Positions 32,252-40,426 of a DNA stretch of 64,000 bases are shown here, in pieces. Below the pieces are notes generated by a model. It saw only the letters and a program-made list of their open reading frames with translations, was not told where the DNA came from and searched no databases. The stretch is from positions 1-64,000 of IMG/VR virus record IMGVR_UViG_3300008451_000399, one strand, 5' to 3'. Source of the stretch: a virus. Numbering within the stretch: the stretch's first letter is position 1; the number at the start of each line of letters is the position of its first letter. Both the position numbers and the translations under genes were made by a program.

Positions 32252-35088
32252 TGCCTACATCAGTTTTTTATGCAGGTCAAGCAGATTATATCCCTAAGTT
32301 GAACGCTTTGTGGGACAGAGGAACAGCCTCATTGTACGGCACAAGTACAGATAGCGAAACACTTTCATTAGGTGCTAAAACCTTGACAACACAGACAGGG
32401 TTGCAGTTCTATACGGGCAGTCAGATTACAATTACTTATGCTAGTGATTTGACGAAATATATGTCAGGAGTTGTGTCTGATTATGACTCAGAAACAGGGG
32501 TTTTAGATATAAACATCACCTCAGTAAGTGGTAGTGGTACATTTGCAAACTGGACTCTCACTCTGTCTGGTGCAGCAGGAGCTGCTGGTATTGCTGATAA
32601 TATCAGTATCGGTACAGTTGCACAAGGGGTAACAGCTTCGGCAAATATTACAGGCACAAGTCCTGATAAGTATTTAAACTTAGTGTTACAAAAAGGTGAC
32701 AAAGGAGATAAAGGGGACACTGGTAACGTAGGTGCTCCTAACGTATTAACTATTGGTACAGTTGCTCAAGGTACTGCTGCAGCTTCTATCACAGGAACAA
32801 GTCCATCTCAAGTGCTGAACTTAACTCTCCCAAAAGGGGATAAAGGAGATACGGGTGACACAGGGGCAGCAGGTCTTGTTGCTAAAGGCGCTTGGAATAG
32901 CGCAACAAATTATGCACAGAATGATTGGGTTACTTATTCAGGCTCATCTTACTATCGCAAAGTAGCAGGTACAACTGGTACAGACCCTGCAACGGACACA
33001 ACCAATTGGGGTATACTAGCACAAAAAGGAGCTGATGGTACAGGAGCTGTTTCTAGTGTTACAGCTAGTGCTCCTTTGTCTAGTTCTGGTGGCGCAACTC
33101 CTAACATTACTATTGCAACAGCAGATACATCTACTACAGGTGTATTGACAAGTGCAGATTGGAATACATTCAACAGTAAACTTGGAAGTATCCCTAATAC
33201 AACAGTTTCAGTGGGTTCTTATGGTAGTGCTACACAATCTCCTACATTCACAGTTGGTGCAGATGGTAGGCTAACTGTAGCGAGTAACGTTACAGTTACA
33301 CCTGCATGGACTTCTGTGACAGGTAAGCCAACGTTTGCAACTGTTGCAACAACGGGGGCTTATAGTGACTTAACAGGCACACCTGCTGCATACAGCTTAC
33401 CGACAGCCTCCACAACTATATTAGGTGGTGTTAAGGTTGATGGCACAAGTATTACAATTAGTAGTGGTGTGATTAGTGCGTCAGGTGGTGGTATAGTTGT
33501 AACAGATGTCTCTACTACCGAGTATGGGCAACTTACAACACTTCCTGATGCTACAACACTATCTGTAGGTCAAACTTATACTTACATGAACAATGGAGAG
33601 TTTCCTAGAAGGGTGAATGACTTTAGCGGTAAATTGTTAGGGTTCATTCCTTCCAAAGATGCTTCTATAATCACACTGCAAGATAATTCTACAACAACAG
33701 GTGTTTGGTCTTGTAATAACATAGATGTGTTTGCTGTATCTGCACAGTTTAGCAGTCAAGTGGCTCTAGGAGGAGGTACATCTATTAGTGTAAACTTTAT
33801 TGTAGACATTGACTCTGATAGACAATTATTTATATTCTCTGGTGGTATAACAACTTGTTACGGTATTGTGTACGATAGGTCTAGTAACACGTGGGGAACA
33901 CCCACCCTCATTAGAAATGCTAATTGTTCTGTGTCTGCAATTTTGTATGACACAAATAAAGTAGTAGTTATTACAAATGCAGCTTCAACTGCAATGGAAG
34001 CAGTAATGTTATCTATTTCAGGAGTTAGCATCACTGTAGGAACTGCTGCAACTCAGACAGCGACAGTCTCGCCAACTTTCTTCGGTATTGTTGTTTGTAG
34101 CGGAAAAGTAGTCTTAAGCACACAAGAAACTGCTGGTACTCTCAGAGTTATCGATGTTAGTGGTACAACTTTGAGTTGGGCTTCCTCGACTACTTCTGGC
34201 ACTGGCGCTCAGAAAAGATTATTTAAAGTTTCTGAAACGCAAATACTCACGATTGCATGGAATACTAATATTTATGCAACTCCATTCTCTTTGTCAGGAA
34301 CTACGTTAACATTAGGTACAGAGGTTAATACAACTACTACAACTAACCCGTTTAGAGCTGTTCAGATGTCTGATGGCACAGTTTTGGTGGTTGCTACTAA
34401 CACTAATACAATGGCATGTTTAGCTTCAGTGACTTCAAATGTAGCAAATTTGTCGGTGGTTCAAGACGTTATCGCAAATGCCCTATCAAGCAATGTGACA
34501 ACATTTTTGGATTGGTCAATAATATCTGCTGATAAAATACTAGTAGTTGGTCAAACTACTACAACAGGTTATCGTGCTAATATCATCAGTAAATCAGGAA
34601 ATTCCATAACAAAAGGCACTGAGCTAACTGTTTCGGGAGCGACTGTTTCAGGAAGTGCTAATTGGGGTATCGCTCATACAACCTCTTCAATTGCTTATCT
34701 GCAAGCATCTTGGGCTGGTTCATCCAGTAGAATATCTCTGAATATATCAGGAACATCTCCTACTCTAGCTAAGATTGACAGAGCTTTTGAAGGGACTACC
34801 TATAAACCTTTGACAGTAAGTAATTCTTTTTACCAAGGGAATAGTGGGAATATGGGTATTTTTCCAGCAGAAGGTATTCTAAAAACTTCACAAGGGTCTT
34901 TAGCTTATTCGCAAACTACATCTGCGCCAGAAGCAACTTTAGTCACATCCAGTGGAATAACCTCTATACCAGCTAAATTTTATAGGGCTTCATTCAACAG
35001 AGCAAGAGGAAACAGGTTAAATGAGGAGTGGATTATTTCTGGCTACGGGGATGGATTTACATTGCAGAAAGTTGAGACAAGTTTATGA
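32251..35088 (+). CDS. Large tail fibre with collagen-like and carbohydrate-binding parts
   Basis: 945 residues. N-terminal attachment part, then two imperfect repeats of about 45 residues (IGTVAQG..ASITGTSP..LNL.L.KGDKGD, about 115-205), each ending in Gly-X-Y collagen-like sequence. A CBM5/12-like segment follows (GAWNSATNYAQNDWVTYSGSSYY, about 213-235). The last 450 residues are Thr/Ser-rich beta strands with periodic repeats, perhaps a beta-propeller or helix, and are the best candidate for receptor binding. No peptidase S74 chaperone is visible. The next gene overlaps by 4 nt and is a likely fibre assembly protein. Confidence 0.8.
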   Translation: MPTSVFYAGQADYIPKLNALWDRGTASLYGTSTDSETLSLGAKTLTTQTGLQFYTGSQITITYASDLTKYMSGVVSDYDSETGVLDINITSVSGSGTFANWTLTLSGAAGAAGIADNISIGTVAQGVTASANITGTSPDKYLNLVLQKGDKGDKGDTGNVGAPNVLTIGTVAQGTAAASITGTSPSQVLNLTLPKGDKGDTGDTGAAGLVAKGAWNSATNYAQNDWVTYSGSSYYRKVAGTTGTDPATDTTNWGILAQKGADGTGAVSSVTASAPLSSSGGATPNITIATADTSTTGVLTSADWNTFNSKLGSIPNTTVSVGSYGSATQSPTFTVGADGRLTVASNVTVTPAWTSVTGKPTFATVATTGAYSDLTGTPAAYSLPTASTTILGGVKVDGTSITISSGVISASGGGIVVTDVSTTEYGQLTTLPDATTLSVGQTYTYMNNGEFPRRVNDFSGKLLGFIPSKDASIITLQDNSTTTGVWSCNNIDVFAVSAQFSSQVALGGGTSISVNFIVDIDSDRQLFIFSGGITTCYGIVYDRSSNTWGTPTLIRNANCSVSAILYDTNKVVVITNAASTAMEAVMLSISGVSITVGTAATQTATVSPTFFGIVVCSGKVVLSTQETAGTLRVIDVSGTTLSWASSTTSGTGAQKRLFKVSETQILTIAWNTNIYATPFSLSGTTLTLGTEVNTTTTTNPFRAVQMSDGTVLVVATNTNTMACLASVTSNVANLSVVQDVIANALSSNVTTFLDWSIISADKILVVGQTTTTGYRANIISKSGNSITKGTELTVSGATVSGSANWGIAHTTSSIAYLQASWAGSSSRISLNISGTSPTLAKIDRAFEGTTYKPLTVSNSFYQGNSGNMGIFPAEGILKTSQGSLAYSQTTSAPEATLVTSSGITSIPAKFYRASFNRARGNRLNEEWIISGYGDGFTLQKVETSL

Positions 35089-35657
35089 TGTTATTTATCA
35101 GTAATAAGTTTTTTGGCAATTTCAGAGAAATTAATGTTGAATCAGAAGGATTGTCCTGTGATAACAGTTTTCTGCCATTCAGCGTTATTGGAACTAACTA
35201 TGCAATTGAAGATGGCTGGTTTGATAATACAATTGTAAAAACAACAGAAGAAATTAACAAAGAAAAACTTTCTATATGGGAAGATATTAAACTCCACAGA
35301 ACTAAAATCTTGGATGGTAATTTCTTTCATAATGGACATTGGTTCCATTGTACAGATAAAGATAAGATTGTATTTAGTAATCTGAAATCAACTGTACTGG
35401 AGCGTAGACTGGATAGCTTACCACTTAATGAAACTGCTACGCATGACGGTACTCCAGTGTATCTCAAGACAGTCGATAATGGGGCGATTACAATCACCTA
35501 CGAACAGGTTGGTGGTATTGTAAATGCTTGCACATCTCATGTCAAGAAAACTTACGAGTGTGCAGCATATCATCAGGTTATGTTGAACGCTTCTAACAGT
35601 CCCTCCTCTTACAATTGGAAAACAGGTTGGCAAATTCAATATGAGGATGAAACATGA
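35085..35657 (+). CDS. Putative tail fibre assembly protein (DUF4376-like)
   Basis: 190 residues. The central WEDIKLHRTKILDGNFFHNG segment with the following DKDKI and TWHD-like positions matches the DUF4376 pattern found in fibre-associated and fibre assembly proteins. It is coupled to the fibre gene by an ATGA overlap, as fibre chaperones usually are. It could also be a small fibre subunit. Confidence 0.6.
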   Translation: MMLFISNKFFGNFREINVESEGLSCDNSFLPFSVIGTNYAIEDGWFDNTIVKTTEEINKEKLSIWEDIKLHRTKILDGNFFHNGHWFHCTDKDKIVFSNLKSTVLERRLDSLPLNETATHDGTPVYLKTVDNGAITITYEQVGGIVNACTSHVKKTYECAAYHQVMLNASNSPSSYNWKTGWQIQYEDET

Positions 35658-36205
35658 AGATAGCTTTTTATAAAGGTACTAGGAAAGGACTTGCTGGTAT
35701 TTACAGTAGAGGTGTTCGACTTGTCACAAAAGGCAGGTATTCTCATTGTGAAGTTGTATTTAATAATGGTATGAGTGCATCAGCTAGTTTTATTGATAAA
35801 GGTGTACGCTTTAAACGTATTGAGTACGACCCTGCTAATTGGGACTTCTTAGAAATTGATGATAAGTATGAGTTGAACGCTTGGAAGTGGTTTAAAGAAC
35901 ACGAAGGGGAAAGTTATGACCTTCTAGGGAATATCCACTTCCTTTTACCATTTGTAGGGGATGATAGACACAAATGGAGTTGTGCAGAGAGTGTAGCAGA
36001 AGCATTACAAATTAGAGACAGTTGGAGAATCCATCCAAATAGTTTGTATGCATTAATTAGTAGTTTTATTGTTGTTAACCCAAAGAAAGAAGATATGAAT
36101 AAATTTTATATGAGTGCTGATACAGAAACACCAACAGACCCTGATGAGCCAGTAAAAGACGCTGGAGATGGTTTGCCACCACGTAAACCGCCAACGAATC
36201 CATAA
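35654..36205 (+). CDS. Permuted NlpC/P60 (YiiX-like) cysteine hydrolase
   Basis: 183 residues. Permuted papain-like order: His31 in GRYSHCEVVF comes first, and the likely catalytic Cys110 in HKWSCAESVAEAL second, as in the YiiX/YebB group. The C-terminus is an acidic, Pro-rich tail (TETPTDPDEPVKDAGDG) of unknown use. It lies between fibre assembly and lysis genes; it may act on peptidoglycan peptides or, like other permuted members, on lipids or amide bonds. Coupled by ATGA overlap. Confidence 0.65.
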   Translation: MKIAFYKGTRKGLAGIYSRGVRLVTKGRYSHCEVVFNNGMSASASFIDKGVRFKRIEYDPANWDFLEIDDKYELNAWKWFKEHEGESYDLLGNIHFLLPFVGDDRHKWSCAESVAEALQIRDSWRIHPNSLYALISSFIVVNPKKEDMNKFYMSADTETPTDPDEPVKDAGDGLPPRKPPTNP

Positions 36206-36207
36206 TC

Positions 36208-36609
36208 ATGATTGCAGCTATTCTTATAGTAGCTGCTTTCCTTTTAAATATTAGAGACTTAAAATCTTTATTGTTATTAGGAGTCATCACAAGTATTGTA
36301 TACGCACCTTTCAGCTATATCGAGGATTACCGTATTTGGTATTTGTCTTGCATAGCAGCGGATTGTTTTATAGCAGTTTTAAGTTATTATTTGAAGTCAC
36401 AATCTTCTATCATACTCATTCCAGCTTGTGTAGTGTTGGTATGTTCACACATCGCTTCGTGGTTATCTACAAGCATGTTTAATTACCACACAGTAGCTGT
36501 CACGTTGGAGTTACTACAAATAATCTCTTTAATCATAACTTCTCCAATCGTCTTATCTTTCTTGACGAATGCCATAATTAAACTAATAAAAATAAGGGGA
36601 TTTAAGTGA
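36208..36609 (+). CDS. Four-helix membrane protein, holin candidate
   Basis: 133 residues with four hydrophobic segments (about 1-20, 25-45, 62-88, 97-122) joined by short loops and ending in a basic tail (KLIKIRGFK). It starts the lysis block. A holin or antiholin role fits the place, but four segments are more than typical class I-III holins. Confidence 0.6.
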   Translation: MIAAILIVAAFLLNIRDLKSLLLLGVITSIVYAPFSYIEDYRIWYLSCIAADCFIAVLSYYLKSQSSIILIPACVVLVCSHIASWLSTSMFNYHTVAVTLELLQIISLIITSPIVLSFLTNAIIKLIKIRGFK

Positions 36610-36977
36610 GTGACACTAATATCTGGTTAGCATTGCTGTCTGGAGCAGTTGCTTTTGTAATAGGCTTAGTAAAAATAATATACAATCGAGTTCAACAAGA
36701 GCTTGACGTTCAACGAGAAGATATTAAGAAAAAAGCTGATAAAGAAAAACTTCAAGAGTGTGATGACAGATTTATCAGAGAGATAAAACGTATTGAGGAT
36801 AGACATGATAGAGATATTGAAATTCTTGTAAGTCGTCAAGAAAGAGAAGTGGATAACTTAAAAAAGGATTTAACAGATCAAATGTCTGCTGTCAGAGATC
36901 AAATGAGTTCAATGCGAGATGATTTAATGGCTCAAATGAAGCTCATGATGGAAATGATGAAAGGAACTAATAGATGA
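36606..36977 (+). CDS. Membrane-anchored coiled-coil lysis protein
   Basis: 123 residues from a GTG. One N-terminal membrane helix (about 6-26), then a long charged coiled coil (30-110) ending in a Met-rich tail. It could be the inner-membrane spanin partner of the lipoprotein at 37604, but the positive charges follow the helix rather than precede it, which would favour a cytoplasmic C-terminus, as in XhlA-like lysis helpers. It overlaps both neighbours by 4 nt. Confidence 0.6.
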   Translation: MSDTNIWLALLSGAVAFVIGLVKIIYNRVQQELDVQREDIKKKADKEKLQECDDRFIREIKRIEDRHDRDIEILVSRQEREVDNLKKDLTDQMSAVRDQMSSMRDDLMAQMKLMMEMMKGTNR

Positions 36978-37441
36978 GTGATATGTTATCTGAACATTTC
37001 TCATTAAAAGAACTTACACATTCTGATAAAGCTATTAAGCTTAAGATTGACAACACCCCAACACCTAATGCTTTAGCTTCGTTATACATCTTAGCAAGCA
37101 CTCTAGAACTTATTAGAAAGGCTGTTGGCAAGCCTATGAAGATTTCTAGTGGGTATAGATGTCCTGAACTTAACGCTGCTATTGGAGGCTCTAAAACGTC
37201 AGCGCATTGTCTAGGATTAGCTGCGGATTTTACTGTAGCAGGTATGACTCCAAGACAAGTTGCTGAGAAGATTGTTGCATCTGATATTATTTTCGATCAG
37301 TGCATTTTGGAAAATATTTCAGCAACAAATCCTGACGGTGTGTGGGTTCATGTAGGACTCTCTACAACAAAGAACAGACAAGAAGTATTAACAAAGAAAG
37401 TTGGAGATAAGAAGTATTACTCTGGACTTATCCACTATTAA
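36974..37441 (+). CDS. Endolysin, M15 family peptidase
   Basis: 155 residues. Zinc peptidase M15 core: SSGYRCPELNAAIGG (58-72), His78 and Asp85 in SAHCLGLAADF, and His126 in VWVHVGLS. Such enzymes are D-Ala-D-Ala carboxypeptidases or L-alanoyl-D-glutamate endopeptidases that cut peptidoglycan. No signal peptide, so it needs a holin. It lies among membrane protein genes of the lysis cassette. Confidence 0.85.
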   Translation: MSDMLSEHFSLKELTHSDKAIKLKIDNTPTPNALASLYILASTLELIRKAVGKPMKISSGYRCPELNAAIGGSKTSAHCLGLAADFTVAGMTPRQVAEKIVASDIIFDQCILENISATNPDGVWVHVGLSTTKNRQEVLTKKVGDKKYYSGLIHY

Positions 37442-37455
37442 ATAAAGGAACCATT

Positions 37456-37761
37456 ATGTTTGAAAAATTAAAATCATTCTTTGACTTATTCCGTAAAGGT
37501 CAGGAAATCAGTAACGCAGAAGCATGGAAGAAAGGTACTATTTCTGTATCAGCTCTTTCTGCATTCTTATATGCTATTGTAAAATTAACTAAAGGGACAC
37601 AATATGAAGTTCCTCTCGATGAAGCATCTGTTGAAGCTTTCTCTGGTGCTGTGCTTACTCTTGCAGCTACAGTCATGCACATTATCACCTCAAAGAAAGC
37701 TGGTGTATTACCAGCCAAAGCTCCAATCGAGGAACATAGTTATCCCTCCCTCGACAAATAA
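37456..37761 (+). CDS. Putative holin
   Basis: 101 residues with two hydrophobic segments (about 28-46 and 62-83) separated by a charged loop, a basic N-terminus and an acidic/Pro tail. The position right after the endolysin gene and the pattern fit a class II-type holin. The second half of the gene overlaps in another frame with a lipoprotein gene. Confidence 0.65.
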   Translation: MFEKLKSFFDLFRKGQEISNAEAWKKGTISVSALSAFLYAIVKLTKGTQYEVPLDEASVEAFSGAVLTLAATVMHIITSKKAGVLPAKAPIEEHSYPSLDK

Positions 37762-37900
37762 GTGTAACATAAAAATAAAGCCTTCTATCACTCTTTCACC
37801 TTTGCTAGAGGTAATTGAGCAAGAGAAGGCTTTGAATAATACAGAAATTGTAAAAGACTCTTTCAAGGGAATTGATTTTACAATTGTATGTAGAATATAA
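37604..37900 (+). CDS. Putative outer-membrane spanin lipoprotein (Rz1-like), overlapping frame
   Basis: 98 residues. A basic N-terminus (MKFLSMKHLLK), a hydrophobic stretch and Cys25 in LQLQSC form a lipoprotein signal peptide; Gln at -2 is unusual for a lipobox. AAGGGA lies 6 nt upstream of the ATG. The first 158 nt overlap the holin gene in another frame, which resembles the nested Rz/Rz1 arrangement. The mature part is Pro/Ser-rich and ends with a helix. It would fuse inner and outer membranes at lysis. This gene is the main sign of a Gram-negative host. Confidence 0.6.
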   Translation: MKFLSMKHLLKLSLVLCLLLQLQSCTLSPQRKLVYYQPKLQSRNIVIPPSTNKCNIKIKPSITLSPLLEVIEQEKALNNTEIVKDSFKGIDFTIVCRI

Positions 37901-37926
37901 ATAGAGTTTTAGTCTGAGAGGACTTT

Positions 37927-37960
37927 AGAGAGCTATCCTGAAAAGGACGCTCTCTTTTTT
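37927..37960 (+). terminator. Rho-independent terminator of the late operon
   Basis: AGAGAGC (37927-37933) and GCTCTCT (37949-37955) form a 7-bp stem, and a T6 run follows. It ends the rightward transcript directly before the convergent minus-strand gene at 37970. Confidence 0.85.
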
Positions 37961-37969
37961 ATTGTCTAG

Positions 37970-38224
37970 TTATTTGCCACTAAAGAAGCCAGTAGCTTTC
38001 ATAATAGATGTAGCTACAGCAATAGCTTTGTTGAAAGCTGTAGCATAGTTCTCTTGACTCACATCTGTAGCCACAGAAGATACATCTGACAACATCTCTT
38101 GCAATAATTTCATCTTAGTAGCACCTTGTCCTTGAGCTGGAATTTGTGTTTCCAATACCTTCATAGCTTCAATTACAATTGGAATGAGTTGTAATACTAA
38201 CTTAATAATCTGTAAAAAATTCAT
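37970..38224 (-). CDS. Hypothetical small helical protein
   Basis: 84 residues. The N-terminal hydrophobic helix (MNFLQIIKLVLQLIPIVIEAM) could be membrane-bound or amphipathic; the rest is Ala/Ser/Thr-rich helix. It is the last gene of the leftward operon. No family recognised. Confidence 0.55.
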   Translation of the reverse strand: MNFLQIIKLVLQLIPIVIEAMKVLETQIPAQGQGATKMKLLQEMLSDVSSVATDVSQENYATAFNKAIAVATSIMKATGFFSGK

Positions 38225-38236
38225 TTTGATTCTCCT

Positions 38237-38599
38237 TTAATTAAATTTACTCTCAAGGAAAGCAAAAGCATTCCCCTTCTCTTTTACCACTGCGACTGCC
38301 TCATCACTTTTGATAGCTGCTTTAACATACTGTTTAGTGACAGCAGGTTTAAAACTGAAGTCCTTAGACACAATCTTAGCAGCCTTACCAAACTCTTTGG
38401 ACAACTCTTTAATCTCATTTGTCAGAGCAAAGATTTCTGTATCAGCAGCAATAGCAGCTTTGCGCTTATCTTGCAATTCTTTAATCTCTGCGTCAATTGT
38501 TTGCACAGCTTCTAATTGTGCAATGTAGTCCTTCAACAATTCTTGTTTCTTGTTGAGTTCTACTGCACGTTGTTTCAAATCATCAAATACGTTTGTCAT
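38237..38599 (-). CDS. Hypothetical coiled-coil protein
   Basis: 120 residues, with a coiled coil over about 5-75 (Glu/Lys/Leu heptads) and then a conserved-looking C-terminal helix pair (SKDFSFKPAVTKQYVKAA). No catalytic motif. It lies directly downstream of the Acb2-like gene with a 12-nt gap. A DNA- or protein-binding role is possible. Confidence 0.55.
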   Translation of the reverse strand: MTNVFDDLKQRAVELNKKQELLKDYIAQLEAVQTIDAEIKELQDKRKAAIAADTEIFALTNEIKELSKEFGKAAKIVSKDFSFKPAVTKQYVKAAIKSDEAVAVVKEKGNAFAFLESKFN

Positions 38600-38611
38600 T
38601 GTTATTTCTCC

Positions 38612-38908
38612 TTAAAATGTTGTTGGTTTAGCTACAGCACGAGTGAGCTGCATAAAGCCTAATTTCAAATCTTTCTTACCTGCCAAAACCCACCCGTATG
38701 CATCTTCACAGGACTCATAATAGTCTTCTGTATCTGGATTGTAATCAAAAACATCAGAAGCTTTGGTAAATTCATCAGCAGCTTTATCTTCTAATTCCTT
38801 AACAAGCTCACCCACTTGCTCTGCTAAAGCTTTAATCTTATTCATCAAGTCGATTTCCTCTTGTGATAAGTCTCGATAGCCCTTAATTTGTTTGTGTTGA
38901 TCTTTCAC
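38612..38908 (-). CDS. Acb2/Tad1-family cyclic-nucleotide sponge, variant
   Basis: 98 residues from a GTG. The N-terminal helix DQHKQIKGYRDLSQEEIDL and the C-terminal helix LKLGFMQLTRAVAKPTTF match the two conserved ends of the Acb2 hairpin domain. Acb2 proteins form compact oligomers that bind cyclic di- and trinucleotides (and in some cases the Thoeris signal) and so block CBASS-type defence. Between the helices this copy has an acidic linker of about 30 residues (FTKASDVFDYNPDTEDYYES) longer than I remember for the family. A 7-codon mini-ORF with its own GGAG overlaps the start (GTGA), suggesting coupling. Family call by recall of motifs. Confidence 0.75.
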   Translation of the reverse strand: MKDQHKQIKGYRDLSQEEIDLMNKIKALAEQVGELVKELEDKAADEFTKASDVFDYNPDTEDYYESCEDAYGWVLAGKKDLKLGFMQLTRAVAKPTTF

Positions 38909-38938
38909 TTACGTTCACCTTTGTCCATTCAATTCTCC

Positions 38939-39253
38939 TTATAAATCCTCTGTCATTAACAAGCCATAATTGGCTCCACGTTTTACTACAATAAACTCTG
39001 AACACACAACACCTTGAGTAGTTTGTTTCATAAAACTATCAAAGCTATTTCGCATCAGAGAGTATGTTACACCAGTTTTGATGTCTTGTACAATAAATCG
39101 TACACTGCTACGTCCTTGCTGAAATCCTTTATACTCTAACGTAGCAAAGAAAGGTTTCATGTCGAGCCAAGTTACTGAGCCATTCTGATACCCTAGATAA
39201 TCAATCATATCTCCAGACGCATCTACAGGGTATTTACCTTTTGTGTCAGACAT
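38939..39253 (-). CDS. Hypothetical protein
   Basis: 104 residues from the ATG at 39253 with AAGGAG upstream; it overlaps the previous stop (TGATG). Beta-rich with a basic, aromatic middle part. No family recognised. Confidence 0.55.
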   Translation of the reverse strand: MSDTKGKYPVDASGDMIDYLGYQNGSVTWLDMKPFFATLEYKGFQQGRSSVRFIVQDIKTGVTYSLMRNSFDSFMKQTTQGVVCSEFIVVKRGANYGLLMTEDL

Positions 39254-39432
39254 CAATTCTCCTTAAAAGTTTCAGCTTCTTTGCGTTCAACAGCTTCATT
39301 AACTAACACTAATGTTTCCATAAGCTGTTTGATTCCCCATTTCCATAAAACAATCACAGACCAACCCACTGTAGCTACTACAAATAATCCTCCGATTGCG
39401 ATAGCAGCAACTAACGTCATAAAATCATACAT
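39253..39432 (-). CDS. Small membrane protein
   Basis: 59 residues from the ATG at 39432 (AAGGAG 7 nt upstream). One membrane helix at about 6-30 followed by a charged helix (EAVERKEAETFKEN). Overlaps its neighbours at both ends. Role unknown. Confidence 0.55.
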   Translation of the reverse strand: MYDFMTLVAAIAIGGLFVVATVGWSVIVLWKWGIKQLMETLVLVNEAVERKEAETFKEN

Positions 39433-39842
39433 CACTCATCTCCTTTCTTGTACTTTCTGTACTTATTAGGCTTAAACACTTCTAACCGCTTCTCCCACTC
39501 CAGTCGTTGCAAATCACCCATCTTCACTACAATCTTAGCTGTATCAGATGACTCTGTAGACACAAAGAAGTATTCTCCACAATGACTGACCTCTGCTACA
39601 TATTTAGTAAAGCTAACCCCACTCCCTTGGTCTGGATTACCATTCCTATCTTCATTCAACAGCTTAAATCGAAACTTCTGTGGAAAGTGTGGATTGTTCT
39701 TCATAGATAATATCTGATACTCTAAAGCATTGCATTGTTCTATGAACATATTAGCAATACGCTCTTTAGCAATCCTATGCGACTCTTTAAATTGCTCAAC
39801 GTTTTCAGGATTGCTAAACCACTCCGTTGCTCTCTTGTTCAT
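39432..39842 (-). CDS. Hypothetical protein
   Basis: 136 residues. A helical N-terminal half is followed by a beta-rich part and a very basic C-terminus (FKPNKYRKYKKGDE). GAGGAA lies before the ATG inside the end of the upstream gene. No family recognised. Confidence 0.55.
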   Translation of the reverse strand: MNKRATEWFSNPENVEQFKESHRIAKERIANMFIEQCNALEYQILSMKNNPHFPQKFRFKLLNEDRNGNPDQGSGVSFTKYVAEVSHCGEYFFVSTESSDTAKIVVKMGDLQRLEWEKRLEVFKPNKYRKYKKGDE

Positions 39843-40029
39843 CTTCAGATTCCTCTATTAAATCAAACAAACCTTTACTAAGTCCAATATCAATTACATC
39901 TGGTGCATAATAACGTGCAAACACTTCAGGAGTTCCTCTATGTCTTATTACCAATACAGCAGGAACTCCTTCTACTAATACATGTTCGTAATCAACAATT
40001 TCCCCTGTCTCATTAAATATAAATTTCAT
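39814..40029 (-). CDS. Hypothetical protein
   Basis: 71 residues from the ATG at 40029, which overlaps the preceding stop (ATGA). It has beta strands with an acidic C-terminus (EESEDEQESNG). No family recognised. Confidence 0.5.
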   Translation of the reverse strand: MKFIFNETGEIVDYEHVLVEGVPAVLVIRHRGTPEVFARYYAPDVIDIGLSKGLFDLIEESEDEQESNGVV

Positions 40030-40211
40030 GATAGACGTTTCCAAAGACCGCGATTGATAAGAGCACACACTTCGTTATATTCAAATAGTGAGAAGTAAAT
40101 GTCTTCTATAAAGCTAATACGAAATGTATCTGAGTAAGCATCGTATTCTGCTTTACAGAGTTTATCATCTTCATTTGTAAACTTAAATGGTTCAATGTCG
40201 AATATATCCAT
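40026..40211 (-). CDS. Hypothetical protein
   Basis: 61 residues from the ATG at 40211, decided by AAGGAG 6 nt upstream. Acidic, rich in Phe and Tyr, ends with a basic helix. No family recognised. Confidence 0.5.
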   Translation of the reverse strand: MDIFDIEPFKFTNEDDKLCKAEYDAYSDTFRISFIEDIYFSLFEYNEVCALINRGLWKRLS

Positions 40212-40212
40212 A

Positions 40213-40395
40213 TTACTCTCCTTTGACACACATATTCAAATGTACAGTGTATCCTTTACTTTCAGCTTGACGAATGAGTGCTCTCTGAGCAATCATACAA
40301 GCTTCAACTGTTTTGAATGATGGAACTACAGTTGTGGATAGATTTACAGCACTGGCATGTGTGTATAACGAAAATACAAATACTAATGTCCACAT
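40213..40395 (-). CDS. Small exported protein
   Basis: 60 residues. The N-terminus (MWTLVFVFSLYTHASA) looks like a signal peptide with an Ala-X-Ala cleavage site at about 14-16. The mature part of about 44 residues holds two Cys (CMIAQ, NMCVK) that could form a disulphide. AAAGGAG precedes the start. First gene after the promoter at 40427-40455, so probably made early. A periplasmic role such as blocking superinfection is possible but unproven. Confidence 0.55.
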   Translation of the reverse strand: MWTLVFVFSLYTHASAVNLSTTVVPSFKTVEACMIAQRALIRQAESKGYTVHLNMCVKGE

Positions 40396-40426
40396 ACTTT
40401 TCTCCTTTAGTGATGTAGAAGCCTAC

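Noticed and set aside
29756-35088. Diversity-generating retroelement acting on the fibre genes
   Set aside because: No reverse transcriptase and no template/variable repeat pair seen in the window.
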